From Crossiella sp. S99.2 (lineage in GTDB: Bacteria > Actinomycetota > Actinomycetes > Mycobacteriales > Pseudonocardiaceae): a DNA stretch of 64,000 bases. The notes under the pieces were generated by a model. That model ran no database searches, had not been told where the DNA came from, and worked only from the letters and a program-made list of their open reading frames with translations. This document shows positions 32,407 through 42,000 of this stretch, piece after piece (positions within the stretch are counted from its first letter, which is position 1; the number at the start of each line of letters is the position of its first letter). The stretch covers positions 124,001-188,000 of the forward strand of contig NZ_JALMDK010000019.1 of the NCBI RefSeq assembly GCF_023094165.1, read 5' to 3'. Made by a program: the position numbers and the translations under genes.

Positions 32407-32769
32407 GTGCACGGGCTTGGGGAACTGGAATCGGCGATCATGGACGTGGTGTGGGCCGCCGAGGGCGCGGTCGCCGTCCGTGACGTGCTGGAGTCGCTGC
32501 GGCCCGATCGGGAGCTGGCTTACACCACGGTGCAGACCGTGCTGGACAAGCTGTGCCGCAAGGGCTGGCTGACCAGGGAGAAGCACGGCCGCGCGTTCCG
32601 GTACCTGGCCACCGCCACCCGCGCCCAGCGCACCGCCCGCCTGCTGCGCGAGGTGCTCGACGAGTCCCCGGACTCCGCCGCGGTCCTGCTGCACTTCGCC
32701 CAGTCGGTCTCCGCCGAGGAGTCCGCCGCGCTGCGCGATGTGCTCGGCGAGGACGGCCGTCCCCGGTGA
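32407..32769 (+). CDS. BlaI/MecI/CopY-family repressor
   Basis: The 120-residue protein begins MHGLGELESAIMDVVW, the standard start of actinobacterial BlaI-like repressors. The winged-helix continues as VAVRDVLESLRPDRELAYTTVQTVLDKLCRKGWLTREKHGRAFRY, with a C-terminal dimerisation helix pair. It normally represses its own operon until cleaved or removed by the M56 partner. GTG 32407 has no good ribosome-binding site; a leaderless or short-leader message is likely. Its stop overlaps the M56 gene start (GTGA), confirming the pair. Confidence 0.9.
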   Translation: MHGLGELESAIMDVVWAAEGAVAVRDVLESLRPDRELAYTTVQTVLDKLCRKGWLTREKHGRAFRYLATATRAQRTARLLREVLDESPDSAAVLLHFAQSVSAEESAALRDVLGEDGRPR

Positions 32770-33686
32770 CCGCGGGCCTGCTGCTGATCACCGCTGCCCT
32801 GGCGCTGGCCTGGTACGCCGCCCCGGCCCTCCGGCTGGCCCGCCGCACGTTGTCCCCGGCCCTGGCCCTGACCGCCTGGGTGCTCACCGCCGCCGGGGTG
32901 CTGCTCGCCCTGCCCGCCGGGATCGCGCTGCTGCTGTTCCCCGAGGTCACCACCGCGGCCTGGTCCGCGACTGTCCACCGGTGCTGGACAGCGCTGCGCG
33001 CGGCGGGCTTGTTCGCCCCTGAGTCCGGCCTGCACACCACCGCCGTGTTGTTGGTGGCACTGCTGGTCACCCGCCTGCTGCTGATCGCGATCCCGCACGC
33101 CCGCCGCGTCCGGCACAGCACCGGAAACCACCGCGACGCCCTGGCCCTGCTGGCCACCCCGGTCCCCGGCCGTCACGACGTGGTCACCCTGCCGCACGAC
33201 CAGCCCCTGGCCTACAGCCTGGCCGGCGCGGCCGGTCCCACCGTCGTCAGCACCGGCCTGCTCAGCCAGGCGCCCGAAGGTCAGCTGGCCGCGGTGCTGG
33301 CCCACGAACAAGCCCACCGCACCCGGCGGCACCACCTGCTGGTGGCGAGTTTTGCCGCGCTGCGCAAGGCTTTCCCGTTCGCCCCGCTGTTCCAGGCCGC
33401 CCCTGCCGAGGTGGCGTTGCTGACCGAACTGGACGCGGACGCCGTCGCCGCCCGTAGACAGGGCGTGCCCGCGGTGCTGGCCGCGTTGCGCGCCTTCCCG
33501 CACCACACGGCAGCTCCGGGCGAGCAGCTGGCCGCCCGGATCACGCACCTCTCCCGACCGAGCGGTCGGTACTGGCGTCGGGTGCTGCCGGTGCTGGTGC
33601 TGGCCTGCGTGGTGGTCAGCGCGGGCTGGGCGGCGAGCGAGGTCAGCGAACTGTGCGTGCTGTCGCTGGTGCTCGGCACGCATTGA
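32766..33686 (+). CDS. M56-family membrane metallopeptidase (BlaR1-like partner)
   Basis: The 306-residue membrane protein has hydrophobic segments near residues 4-20, 32-58, 92-110 and about 283-301, with a cytoplasmic-facing zinc site HEQAH (residues 180-184), the HExxH motif of M56 peptidases. A downstream ELDADAVAARR supplies the third ligand. It lacks the C-terminal penicillin-binding sensor domain of BlaR1, as usual for actinobacterial versions, so its signal is unknown. It probably cleaves the BlaI-like repressor encoded by the overlapping upstream gene. Confidence 0.88.
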   Translation: MTAGLLLITAALALAWYAAPALRLARRTLSPALALTAWVLTAAGVLLALPAGIALLLFPEVTTAAWSATVHRCWTALRAAGLFAPESGLHTTAVLLVALLVTRLLLIAIPHARRVRHSTGNHRDALALLATPVPGRHDVVTLPHDQPLAYSLAGAAGPTVVSTGLLSQAPEGQLAAVLAHEQAHRTRRHHLLVASFAALRKAFPFAPLFQAAPAEVALLTELDADAVAARRQGVPAVLAALRAFPHHTAAPGEQLAARITHLSRPSGRYWRRVLPVLVLACVVVSAGWAASEVSELCVLSLVLGTH

Positions 33687-33692
33687 GCCTGG

Positions 33693-34496
33693 TCAGGCCG
33701 AGCGGTGGAACTCGCCCAGGAATTCCCGCACCGCCGGACCCACCGCGTCCGCCAGCTCCGCCGCGCTGCGCAACTCCGCCGTCAACCCACCGCTCGCCAA
33801 CCGACCGTTCGGTAGACGGCCCAACAACTCCCGCGCCACCGCGGGTGGGTGCCGGTGGTCAGTGCCCGGGAAGATCAACGTCGGCACCGCCATCCCGGCC
33901 AGCTCGTCCACCCCGCTGAACGCCCGATCCGCCCCGATCGCCGCGGCCGCCGCGACACTGGCCGGATCCGCCCGCGGCATCGCCTCCCGCACCAGCTCGC
34001 CGATCAACGGCGCCAGCTGCGGCAGGATTGGCGCCCAGCCCGCTTCGATGCCCGAAGTCCGCACCCGCTCGGCGAAAGCAGCCAGGAACTCGGCCTCGGC
34101 GGCCTTGCCCGCGTCGTCCTCGATGTCCTCGACACTGATCAGCACGGTGGCCGCGACCCGGTCCGGATGGCGCAACGCGGTGCGCAGGCTGATGGTCGAG
34201 CCCAGGCCGGTGCCGCCCACCGCGGCCCGTTGCGCGCCAAGGTGATCCAGTAGGGCGAGCACGTCCTCGGTGTAGCGGTTCCAGGTGTGCTGGGCCGGAT
34301 CGGGGCAGTGGGAGCGGCCGTAGCCGCGGATGTCCGGCAGGGCCACGGTGTGCTGGTCGGCCAGGTGGTCGGCCAGGGGGAGCAGGCTGCGGTGGTCGGG
34401 GCCGCCGCCGTGCAACAGGACCAGCAGTGGGCCGGTGCCCAGGGTGGTGAAGAAGAGGGGGCGGCCGTCCGCGGCCGGGTAGGTGGACTCGATCAT
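33693..34496 (-). CDS. Alpha/beta-hydrolase-fold protein lacking the catalytic serine
   Basis: The 267-residue protein has the alpha/beta-hydrolase core: LLVLLHGGGPDHRSLLPLADHL (oxyanion HG region), PDIRGYGRS, and the nucleophile elbow. In place of GxSxG the elbow reads VGGTGLGS, putting Thr96 at the nucleophile position. FPGTDHRHP supplies an acidic position, but no His is found where the catalytic His normally falls near the C-terminus (GGLTAELRSA). It is therefore probably not a normal esterase; a non-catalytic or altered chemistry role is possible. ATG 34496 or GTG 34499 starts it. It converges with the M56 gene, 6 bp between stops. Confidence 0.75.
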   Translation of the reverse strand: MIESTYPAADGRPLFFTTLGTGPLLVLLHGGGPDHRSLLPLADHLADQHTVALPDIRGYGRSHCPDPAQHTWNRYTEDVLALLDHLGAQRAAVGGTGLGSTISLRTALRHPDRVAATVLISVEDIEDDAGKAAEAEFLAAFAERVRTSGIEAGWAPILPQLAPLIGELVREAMPRADPASVAAAAAIGADRAFSGVDELAGMAVPTLIFPGTDHRHPPAVARELLGRLPNGRLASGGLTAELRSAAELADAVGPAVREFLGEFHRSA

Positions 34497-34594
34497 CACG
34501 CTGGCAGGTTATCCCTGCCCGAAGGGGCAACTTGGCGTAACGGAGCGGGTGCGTACCGCGACACTGGGGGGAGTCCGAGGCGGGGAGGGTGCGG

Positions 34595-37500
34595 GTGGAT
34601 CCGCTTGCGGCATCGGTGGTCCGGTTGTTTCGCGGCGGTGAGCCACTGGGCATGGGCTGCCTTGTCGGGCCGCGGCAGGTGCTGACCTGCGCGCACGTGG
34701 TCGCCGACGCGCTGGGGGTGCCCCTGGCCGGGCCCGCGCCGCGGTTGCCGGTGCGGGTGGACTTCCCGCTGGTCGCGGCGGGGGAGTTCGTCGAGGCCAC
34801 GGTGGCCTCCTGGGATCCCGAACGTGATGTCGCCGGACTGGTCCTGGACCGCACGCCCGAGGCCGCGGCGGCGGCCCGGGTGGTCTCGGTGGACGCGGTG
34901 TGGGGACACGAGGTGCGCGCGTTCGGCGTGCCGGTCGGGCATGACCAGGGCGTGTGGGCCAGTGGGGTGCTGCGCGGCAGTTCGGCCTCGGGCATGGTGC
35001 AGATCGACGATGAGCGCACCGGCGGGTTCTCCCTCGCGCCCGGGTTCAGCGGCGCGCCGGTCTGGGACCACGCCGCCGACGGGGTGGTCGGTATTGTCGC
35101 GGCGGCCGAACGGCAGGCGCACCGGCGCACCGGCTACCTGATCCCGGCCGCGCTGCTCAACCAGGCCTGGCCGGAACTGCACCGGCTCGCCCTGGTCCGG
35201 CCGCCCTTCCGCGGCCTGGCGCCCTTCACCGAGGAGGACGCGGACACCTTCCACGGCCGCGCCGCCCGCACCACCGAACTGGTGACCGCGTTGCAGGAGA
35301 ACAGGTTCGCCGTGCTGGCCGGACCCTCCGGCAGCGGCAAGTCCTCCCTCGCGCTGGCCGGGGTCGCGCCCGCGCTGCGGCGGGACGGCTACCGGGTCGC
35401 GGTAGTGCGGGCCACGCCCTCGGCCACCATCTGGACCGGGCTGGCCACCGCGTTGCGCCCGCACCTGCCCGAACACAGCCCCACCGCCGAGGCCGCCCGC
35501 GCCCTGCTCACCGGCCCGGCCCCGGACCTGCTGCCCGCGGCAGAGGGACAGCGGAAACTGCTGGTCCTGGTCGACCAGTTCGAGGAACTGCACCACAGCG
35601 GGACCGAACAGCCCGAGGACGTGCTGCGCGCGCTGGCCAACCTCGCCGGACCGCGGCCGGGCTGGACCGTCACCGTGCTGGTCACCGTGCGCAGCGATCT
35701 GATCGGTGTGCTGACCGCTCGGTCGGGAATGGCGCAGCTGCTCAACGAGCGGATGACCCTGCTCGGACCGCCGGCCGAGCCCGAACTCCGCGAGATCATC
35801 GAGGCCCCGCTGCGCGCCCCCGCCATGCCGAGTTACGCGCCCGGACTGGTCGAGCGGATCGTCACGCACACCCCGGCCGGGTCGCTGGCGCTGTTGCAGT
35901 TCGCGCTGACCATGCTGTGGGAGCGGCAACGCGGCGGCGTCATCGACCACGCCGCCTACGACGGGATCGGCGGCGTCACCGGCGCGATCGCCCGCTACGC
36001 CGAGACGGTGTGGCAGGACCTGCCCGACCAGGACTCCGCCCGCCGACTGCTCTGCCAGCTGCTGAGCCCGATCGGCGAGACCGGCTACGCCCGCCGCCCA
36101 CTGCACGCCGCCGACCTGGACCCGGCGCTGGCCGCGGTGGTGGACAGCCTGGCCACCACCCGCCTGATCACCGTCAGCGACAGCGACCGCGGCGGGCGCA
36201 AGGTCGAACTCGCGCACGAGCAGCTGGTGCACGGCTGGGACCGGCTACGCGACTGGCTGACCGCCGAACGGGAGTTCCGCAGCTGGCAGGACACCGTGCA
36301 CCAGCAGGCCGGGCAGTGGCGTGCCTCCGGCCGGGAGAAGGCGCTGCTACCGCGCGGCAGCACGCTGAAAACCGCGCTGCGCAAGGAAAAAGCACACGCG
36401 GACCAGGTGCTGCCCGGTGAGGCCGAGTACATCCGCGCCGGGCAGCGCGCGCACCGCAACTCGCTGCTGACCCGGATCGGCGTGGCCGCGCTGGTCCTCG
36501 TGCTGCTGACCGGCAGCGCGCTGCTGTGGCGGGATCAGGTGACCGGGCAACAGGCCCGCGCGGCCGAGGCGCGCAGCACCGCCGCGCTGGACACGCTCAA
36601 GGCCGGGGCGGAGCGGGCGGACACCCTCACCGAACGGTTGCTGATCAACCAGCGCGCGGCCGCGCTGGCCGAACCGCCCGCCGTGCGCCGCCGGACGGAT
36701 GCGGACTACCTGGGCCTGCGGCTGGCACAGCGGGTGATGGAGATGGGCGGCAACAGCGCCGCCAGCCGTTCGGTCAGCGCGGACGCCACCGCCGCCGCGG
36801 CCACCGACGGCTTCACCAACCGCTTCACCATCCGCCAGTTCGACCGCGCGCACACCGACCGCACCTACACCCTGCCCGCGGAGTTCACCTTCGCCAACCG
36901 GATCGTCATCCTCGACCCCGGCCACGCCGTGGTCTCGGCCAAACGCCTCAACCCGCAGTCCCTGGCCAAGGGCGAGGACGTGGTGCTGCTCTGGGACCTC
37001 GCCGCCGACCGCGAGGTGCGCAGGCTGGTCCCGTTCCCCGGCAACTTCAACTCCCAGTTCCCGGCCGCCTTCCTGCTCGACCGCACCGGGAAGACCCTCG
37101 CCTTCGGGGAGTCCGGCGGCCGCACCCTGGCCCTGCTGGCCCTGGACGGCTCGGGCGCGCGCACCACCCTGGAGCTGCCCAACCCGCTGCGCAACGAGCA
37201 GGGCGTGGGCGCGACCGCGCTGGCCGCCCGGGGCACGGACACCGCGCTGGTACTGGACGCCAAAGCCGCCGACGGCAGCTACCCGCTGCTGGAGCTGAGC
37301 CCGCGCGGCACCCGGAACCTGCCGTCCATGCCCGGCGGCCTGCCGGTGGCCAACTCCGCCGACGACGTCGTGATGGGCGGCTGCTTCAAGGACCAGACAG
37401 TGGAACAAGGCGTCGTGATCGGCATCGCCGAGCGCAGGTTCTACCGGAACCTGCCCGTGCACGGCAGCACCTGCCGGCCGCACAACCAGCGCCTGGACAC

Positions 37501-38812
37501 CTCCGCCCGGCAACTCGTGGCCACCTTCCGCACCGGCCCGGACCACCCCGACGTGCTCGCGGTCTGGAGTGTGGACGGCAGCGCCCCGGACCGCCGCTTC
37601 GCCATCCCGGCCCTGGGCGGCAAGGACGAGAAGGACAGCTGGAGCGTGCGCGCCGCCGCCTTCCAACCGGACGGTTCCGGCCGGGTGGTGCTGGCCGCGG
37701 ACAACACCCTGGTCGGCCTGCGTATCCCGCCGCTGGAATCGATCGACTCCGCGGTGGCCTCGGCGGAGAACCTGCGCTTCGCCCCCGACGGCTCCCGGCT
37801 GCACGTGCAACTGCTGGACGGATCCGTGCAGACCTGGGACCTCAACACCCAGCGCCGCACCGGACTGGTGCCCGCCGAGCAGCGCAGGCACCCCCTGGAC
37901 GCGTTCTCGCCCAAGTCGATGGCCCTGTCCCCGGACGGCGCCCGGCTGGCCGTCGCCCGGCGCCGGGACACCGCCACCGAACACCAGTTCGTGGTCACCG
38001 TCTACGATCCGGCCACCCTCACCAAGATCACCGAACTGGGCCTGGGCAACCAGCCCGTCCTGGTCACCCCGGTCGGCCTGACCTTCACCGGCGGTGCCGA
38101 ACTGACCACCGTGCTGGACCGCACCATCACCCGCTGGGACCTGCGCACCGGCCACCGGCTGCACCCGCAGGCCACCGTGCCGGAGCGGCGCAAGGACAAC
38201 GTCCCGGTCGGCGTGATCCAGGTCTTCCCACTCGGCGAGACCGCGCTGATCGCCGAGTCCGACGGCCAGGTCCGCCGCCTGCGCCTGGCCGACAGCGCCG
38301 AGGTCCCGGACACCGCCTTCACCCTGCCGTTCGAGTTCTCCCGGGACGTCTCCGCACTCGCCGTGGACCCGGCCGGCCAGACCCTCGCGGTGGCCCTGCC
38401 GGACCGGGTCGAACTCTGGGACCTGACCACCCGCCGCCTGGCCGACACCCTGGCCCTGCCCGAACCCGCCGCCGAACTCACCCTCGCCGAGGACGAGACG
38501 GTCCGGGTACGCACCGCCGCCGACCTCACCGTGCCGGAGAACCTGCCCGCCGACAACGGCATCCGGCCCGGCAAACAACCCGGCCCGCTCACCGTGGTGT
38601 GGCGCAACGGCTGGTTCGGCGTCGAGGAGGAACGCACCCAGACCGCACCCGGCGGCCTGCTCTACCAGGTGGTGCCCGCGCCGACCGTGCTGCCCGCGGC
38701 CGCCGGCGCGCGGCGGGCCGCGGTGTGCGCCGCGGTGGGCCCGGCCAAGCTGTCCGAGGAGCGGATCGCCCAGCTCCCCGAACCAGCCCGCCAGGTCACC
38801 GGCTGCCCCTGA
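34595..38812 (+). CDS. Trypsin-like protease / STAND NTPase / TM / WD-propeller protein
   Basis: The 1405-residue protein has an N-terminal trypsin-like domain (about 1-190) with the triad His34 (LTCAHVV), Asp78 (PERDVAGL) and Ser152 (GFSGAPVW). A STAND-type ATPase follows, with FHGR at 219-222, Walker A AGPSGSGKSS from 242 and Walker B LLVLVDQFEEL. A winged-helix-like region (KVELAHEQLVHGWDRL), a membrane segment at about 624-645 and a C-terminal beta-propeller with WD-type blades (LLWDLAADREV, QTWDLNTQRR, TRWDLRTGHR, ELWDLTTRR) complete it. STAND proteins switch on and oligomerise after sensing a ligand. A fused protease and propeller sensor suggests a stress or defence role. GTG 34595 has GGGGAGG six bases upstream; GTG 34589 is an alternative. 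Confidence 0.88.
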   Translation: MDPLAASVVRLFRGGEPLGMGCLVGPRQVLTCAHVVADALGVPLAGPAPRLPVRVDFPLVAAGEFVEATVASWDPERDVAGLVLDRTPEAAAAARVVSVDAVWGHEVRAFGVPVGHDQGVWASGVLRGSSASGMVQIDDERTGGFSLAPGFSGAPVWDHAADGVVGIVAAAERQAHRRTGYLIPAALLNQAWPELHRLALVRPPFRGLAPFTEEDADTFHGRAARTTELVTALQENRFAVLAGPSGSGKSSLALAGVAPALRRDGYRVAVVRATPSATIWTGLATALRPHLPEHSPTAEAARALLTGPAPDLLPAAEGQRKLLVLVDQFEELHHSGTEQPEDVLRALANLAGPRPGWTVTVLVTVRSDLIGVLTARSGMAQLLNERMTLLGPPAEPELREIIEAPLRAPAMPSYAPGLVERIVTHTPAGSLALLQFALTMLWERQRGGVIDHAAYDGIGGVTGAIARYAETVWQDLPDQDSARRLLCQLLSPIGETGYARRPLHAADLDPALAAVVDSLATTRLITVSDSDRGGRKVELAHEQLVHGWDRLRDWLTAEREFRSWQDTVHQQAGQWRASGREKALLPRGSTLKTALRKEKAHADQVLPGEAEYIRAGQRAHRNSLLTRIGVAALVLVLLTGSALLWRDQVTGQQARAAEARSTAALDTLKAGAERADTLTERLLINQRAAALAEPPAVRRRTDADYLGLRLAQRVMEMGGNSAASRSVSADATAAAATDGFTNRFTIRQFDRAHTDRTYTLPAEFTFANRIVILDPGHAVVSAKRLNPQSLAKGEDVVLLWDLAADREVRRLVPFPGNFNSQFPAAFLLDRTGKTLAFGESGGRTLALLALDGSGARTTLELPNPLRNEQGVGATALAARGTDTALVLDAKAADGSYPLLELSPRGTRNLPSMPGGLPVANSADDVVMGGCFKDQTVEQGVVIGIAERRFYRNLPVHGSTCRPHNQRLDTSARQLVATFRTGPDHPDVLAVWSVDGSAPDRRFAIPALGGKDEKDSWSVRAAAFQPDGSGRVVLAADNTLVGLRIPPLESIDSAVASAENLRFAPDGSRLHVQLLDGSVQTWDLNTQRRTGLVPAEQRRHPLDAFSPKSMALSPDGARLAVARRRDTATEHQFVVTVYDPATLTKITELGLGNQPVLVTPVGLTFTGGAELTTVLDRTITRWDLRTGHRLHPQATVPERRKDNVPVGVIQVFPLGETALIAESDGQVRRLRLADSAEVPDTAFTLPFEFSRDVSALAVDPAGQTLAVALPDRVELWDLTTRRLADTLALPEPAAELTLAEDETVRVRTAADLTVPENLPADNGIRPGKQPGPLTVVWRNGWFGVEEERTQTAPGGLLYQVVPAPTVLPAAAGARRAAVCAAVGPAKLSEERIAQLPEPARQVTGCP

Positions 38813-39005
38813 CCAGCCGGCCGCCCGATCGGGCAGACCCGTTGCCCCCGTGCAGATTCGCGCTGGTCAGCGGGTGTATCCAGTTCGCCGCCCGCAGGGG
38901 GATACGCCGCGACCTGGCATCCGGCCGATCCGCTGGGCAGGCTCCGGCCCGGGTGATCACGCCCCCGTGCCGTACCGGCCGCGCCCCCGATCGCGAGGAA
39001 CGTTG

Positions 39006-42000
39006 ATGAATCTGACCGGATTCGCCAGCCGCCTGGTCACGCCTGTCGTGGCCACGGCGGTGCTGGCGAGTGGGCTCGCCGCGCCGAACGCGGCCGCGGC
39101 CGAACCGGGGATCACCCCGGAACAGCTCGCGAGCGCGTTGTTCAGCGCCGCCGTCCAGCTCAAGGACAACGGCCGCACCCACGACCGCAACCTGCTGCTC
39201 AGCGCCGAACTCCTGGACTGGCGGGCCAAGAACCCGGCCGCCACCGCGGACGTGCTGAACCGGCACGCCGCCGACGTGGAACGGGTGGTCGGCCTGGCCG
39301 TCGCCCCGGCCACCGAGCGCGACCTGGTGCCGGACACCCTCGGCCGGGGCGTGGAGGCGCTCTACGCCGTCCCCGAGGTGGACAAGGGCGGCAAGCAGCT
39401 CAAGACGCTGCTCGGCGTGCTGACCAAACGCGACCTCAAGAGCGCCAACTCGCCGGAGGAACTGCGCGGGGTGCTGCAGCAGTTCACCGTGTCCTCCATC
39501 GAGATCGCGCCCACGATCTGGACCGCGCTGCGCGAGGCGGCCGGCCGGGACGCGACCCTCAACAGCACCTGGAAGACCCGGCTCGGCAAGGCCACCGTCG
39601 CCGAGACCGCCGCGGTGGACCCGGTGGCGCCGCTGGACACCCTCAAGCAGCTGCCGCAGGTCAAGAAGGTCATTGACGTCGATGCCATCCAGGCCGGCTT
39701 CCAACAGGGCTTCAAGCAGGGCATGGAGGCGCTGAACAAGCAGATCAAGCCGCTGATCAAGGTGCTCGGCGACCCGAACTCGCCGAACACCCCGCTGGGC
39801 CAGGCCATGCAGTGGGTCAAGGACCACGTCGACCAGAACACCGGCGAGATCAAGAAGCCCTCCGAGCAGGAACTGAAGGACTTCGAGGAACAGGCCAAGA
39901 AGTTCGACACCTACCTGGACTACGTCAAGGGCGGCCTGACCGCCTTCGCCACCGTGGCCAAGGTGCTCAGCCCGCGCTACGCCGCGGACCTGGTGAAGTT
40001 CGCCGACACCCTGTACAAGATCGGCAAGCACGTGCTGCCGATGATCAACGCGGTGGCCGCGCTGGGCACCGCCATCGCGGCGGGCGCGGCGATCGGCTCG
40101 ATCGTCCCGGCCATCGGCACCGTGATCGGCGCGGCCGTCGGCCTGATCACCACCCTGGTCGGCCTGCTCGGCAGCGGTGGCGGCGGACCCAGCCCGGAAC
40201 TACAGGCCATCCAGGGCATGCACACCGAGATGCGGGAGAGTTTCAAGCAGCTCAAGGACTTCCTGATCGCGTTCCAGACCCAGGTCAACTCCCGCTTCGA
40301 CCGCATCGACGCCACCCTGAACCTGATGTACGGCGACATGCTGATGAAGTTCGACCAGGTGCTCATCGCCATCGCGCAGTCCAACTTCCAGCTGACCCAG
40401 CAGATCAAGGACCTGCACTCCGCGCTGCTGACCATCGCCACCAACTTCCAGGGCGACATCCAGGCGATCCTGGCAGGCATGCAGGCCGACGCGGCCACCC
40501 CGTTCCGCAACGCGATCCGCAAGTACGTCGACTACGCCGCGCGGGAAAACCGCCCGATCCCCTCCTACGACCAGGGCAACGACACCTACAAGTTCGGCGC
40601 GGAGGCATACTCCGACGCCGGGGACGACCTCGCCCGCAGCGCGGTGTTCATGCGCGAACCCCAGGACGTGCCGCCCGCGGGCATCCTGGCCACCAACAAC
40701 CCGACCGCGCTGGTGAACTACCTGACCAAGTGGGCCGAGGAGAACTTCGGGCCGCAGTACGGGCACAACAAACCCGCCGCGGGCACCCCGAACGCGACCC
40801 TGCTGGCCGCCGCGATGCGCGCCTACGCCGTGCTGATGGACCAGAACCCGGCGCTGGCCGCGCAGGAACCACTGGTGGACCCCGATGGCGACGGCAAGTT
40901 CGGCGTGGCCAGGGTCGACGACCTGCTCAAGGCTGGCGGTGACGTGGTCGGCGCGGCCCGCCGGTTCAACCAGCCCCGGTTCAAGCCGACCACCGGCCCC
41001 TGGGTGGCGACCAACTCGCTGCTGGGCGGTCTGCAGGAGGAGAACGCCCTGCGGATGATCGCGCTGGCCAACAGCCTGAAGAAGTACGAGTCCGACTCCA
41101 CCGTGCAGGAGCCCACCCGGCCGTTCAACCTCTGGGGCGACCGGAACCAGAAGGTCGAAGGGTTCATGAAGCGGGACGACGTCGAGGTGCAGCACTGCTA
41201 CACCCCGACCGGGGAGACCGGGCTCGCGGCCATGCCTGACCTGATCAAGAGCGACAAGCTGCCCGCTCCAGTGCAGCTGCTCAAGCAGTTGCACCCCAAC
41301 ACCGTGAACCTGCGGACCTGCTGGGCCTCGGTGTCCGCGATGGACCACTCCTACGGCCGGTACGACCTGGAGGGCCCGACCCGGATCCCGTGCAAGTGGT
41401 CGCCGGATCCGCCGGTGGGCTGCACGAAGTCGGTGACCCAGGGCAGCACGAAGCTGGTCCGGATCAACGTCGAGTTCCAGGTCCGCGGGGTCATCCCCGG
41501 GCAGACCAACGAGACCGCGCTGGCCAGGATGAGCGGTGTGGGCACGGTGGAGCGGTGCCGGTACCCCGGTGTACAGCCCCATGACGACGAACCGTACGAC
41601 GGCTCGTGCACGATGAACCCGGTCGACTTCTTCCCGAGGGTGAAGAACGCGCCCAAGTACGAGCCCCACGGCGCCATGGCCGAAGACGACACCTACCTCA
41701 GCTACCCGCGGATCAGCAAGACGCTGGCCGAGCGGCGCGCCCGGTACTACGCGCTGGTGGCCGATGATCTCAAGGACGCCGAGCCGAAACTGCCCGAGGC
41801 CAAGGCGATCGACACCAACCTGCGCCTGCTGCGGGCCTACCTGGAACTCGGCTTCCCGACCGCGTTGCAGAGCGACGAACGGCTGCGGGCCCTGCTCTAC
41901 GGCGACCGGGCGGTCCCGTCCTCGCTGAACGCCCGCAAGATCAGGAACGAGACCAGTCCGCTGGCCGCGCTGTTCAGCAAGGCCGCGCAGAACCAGTTGG

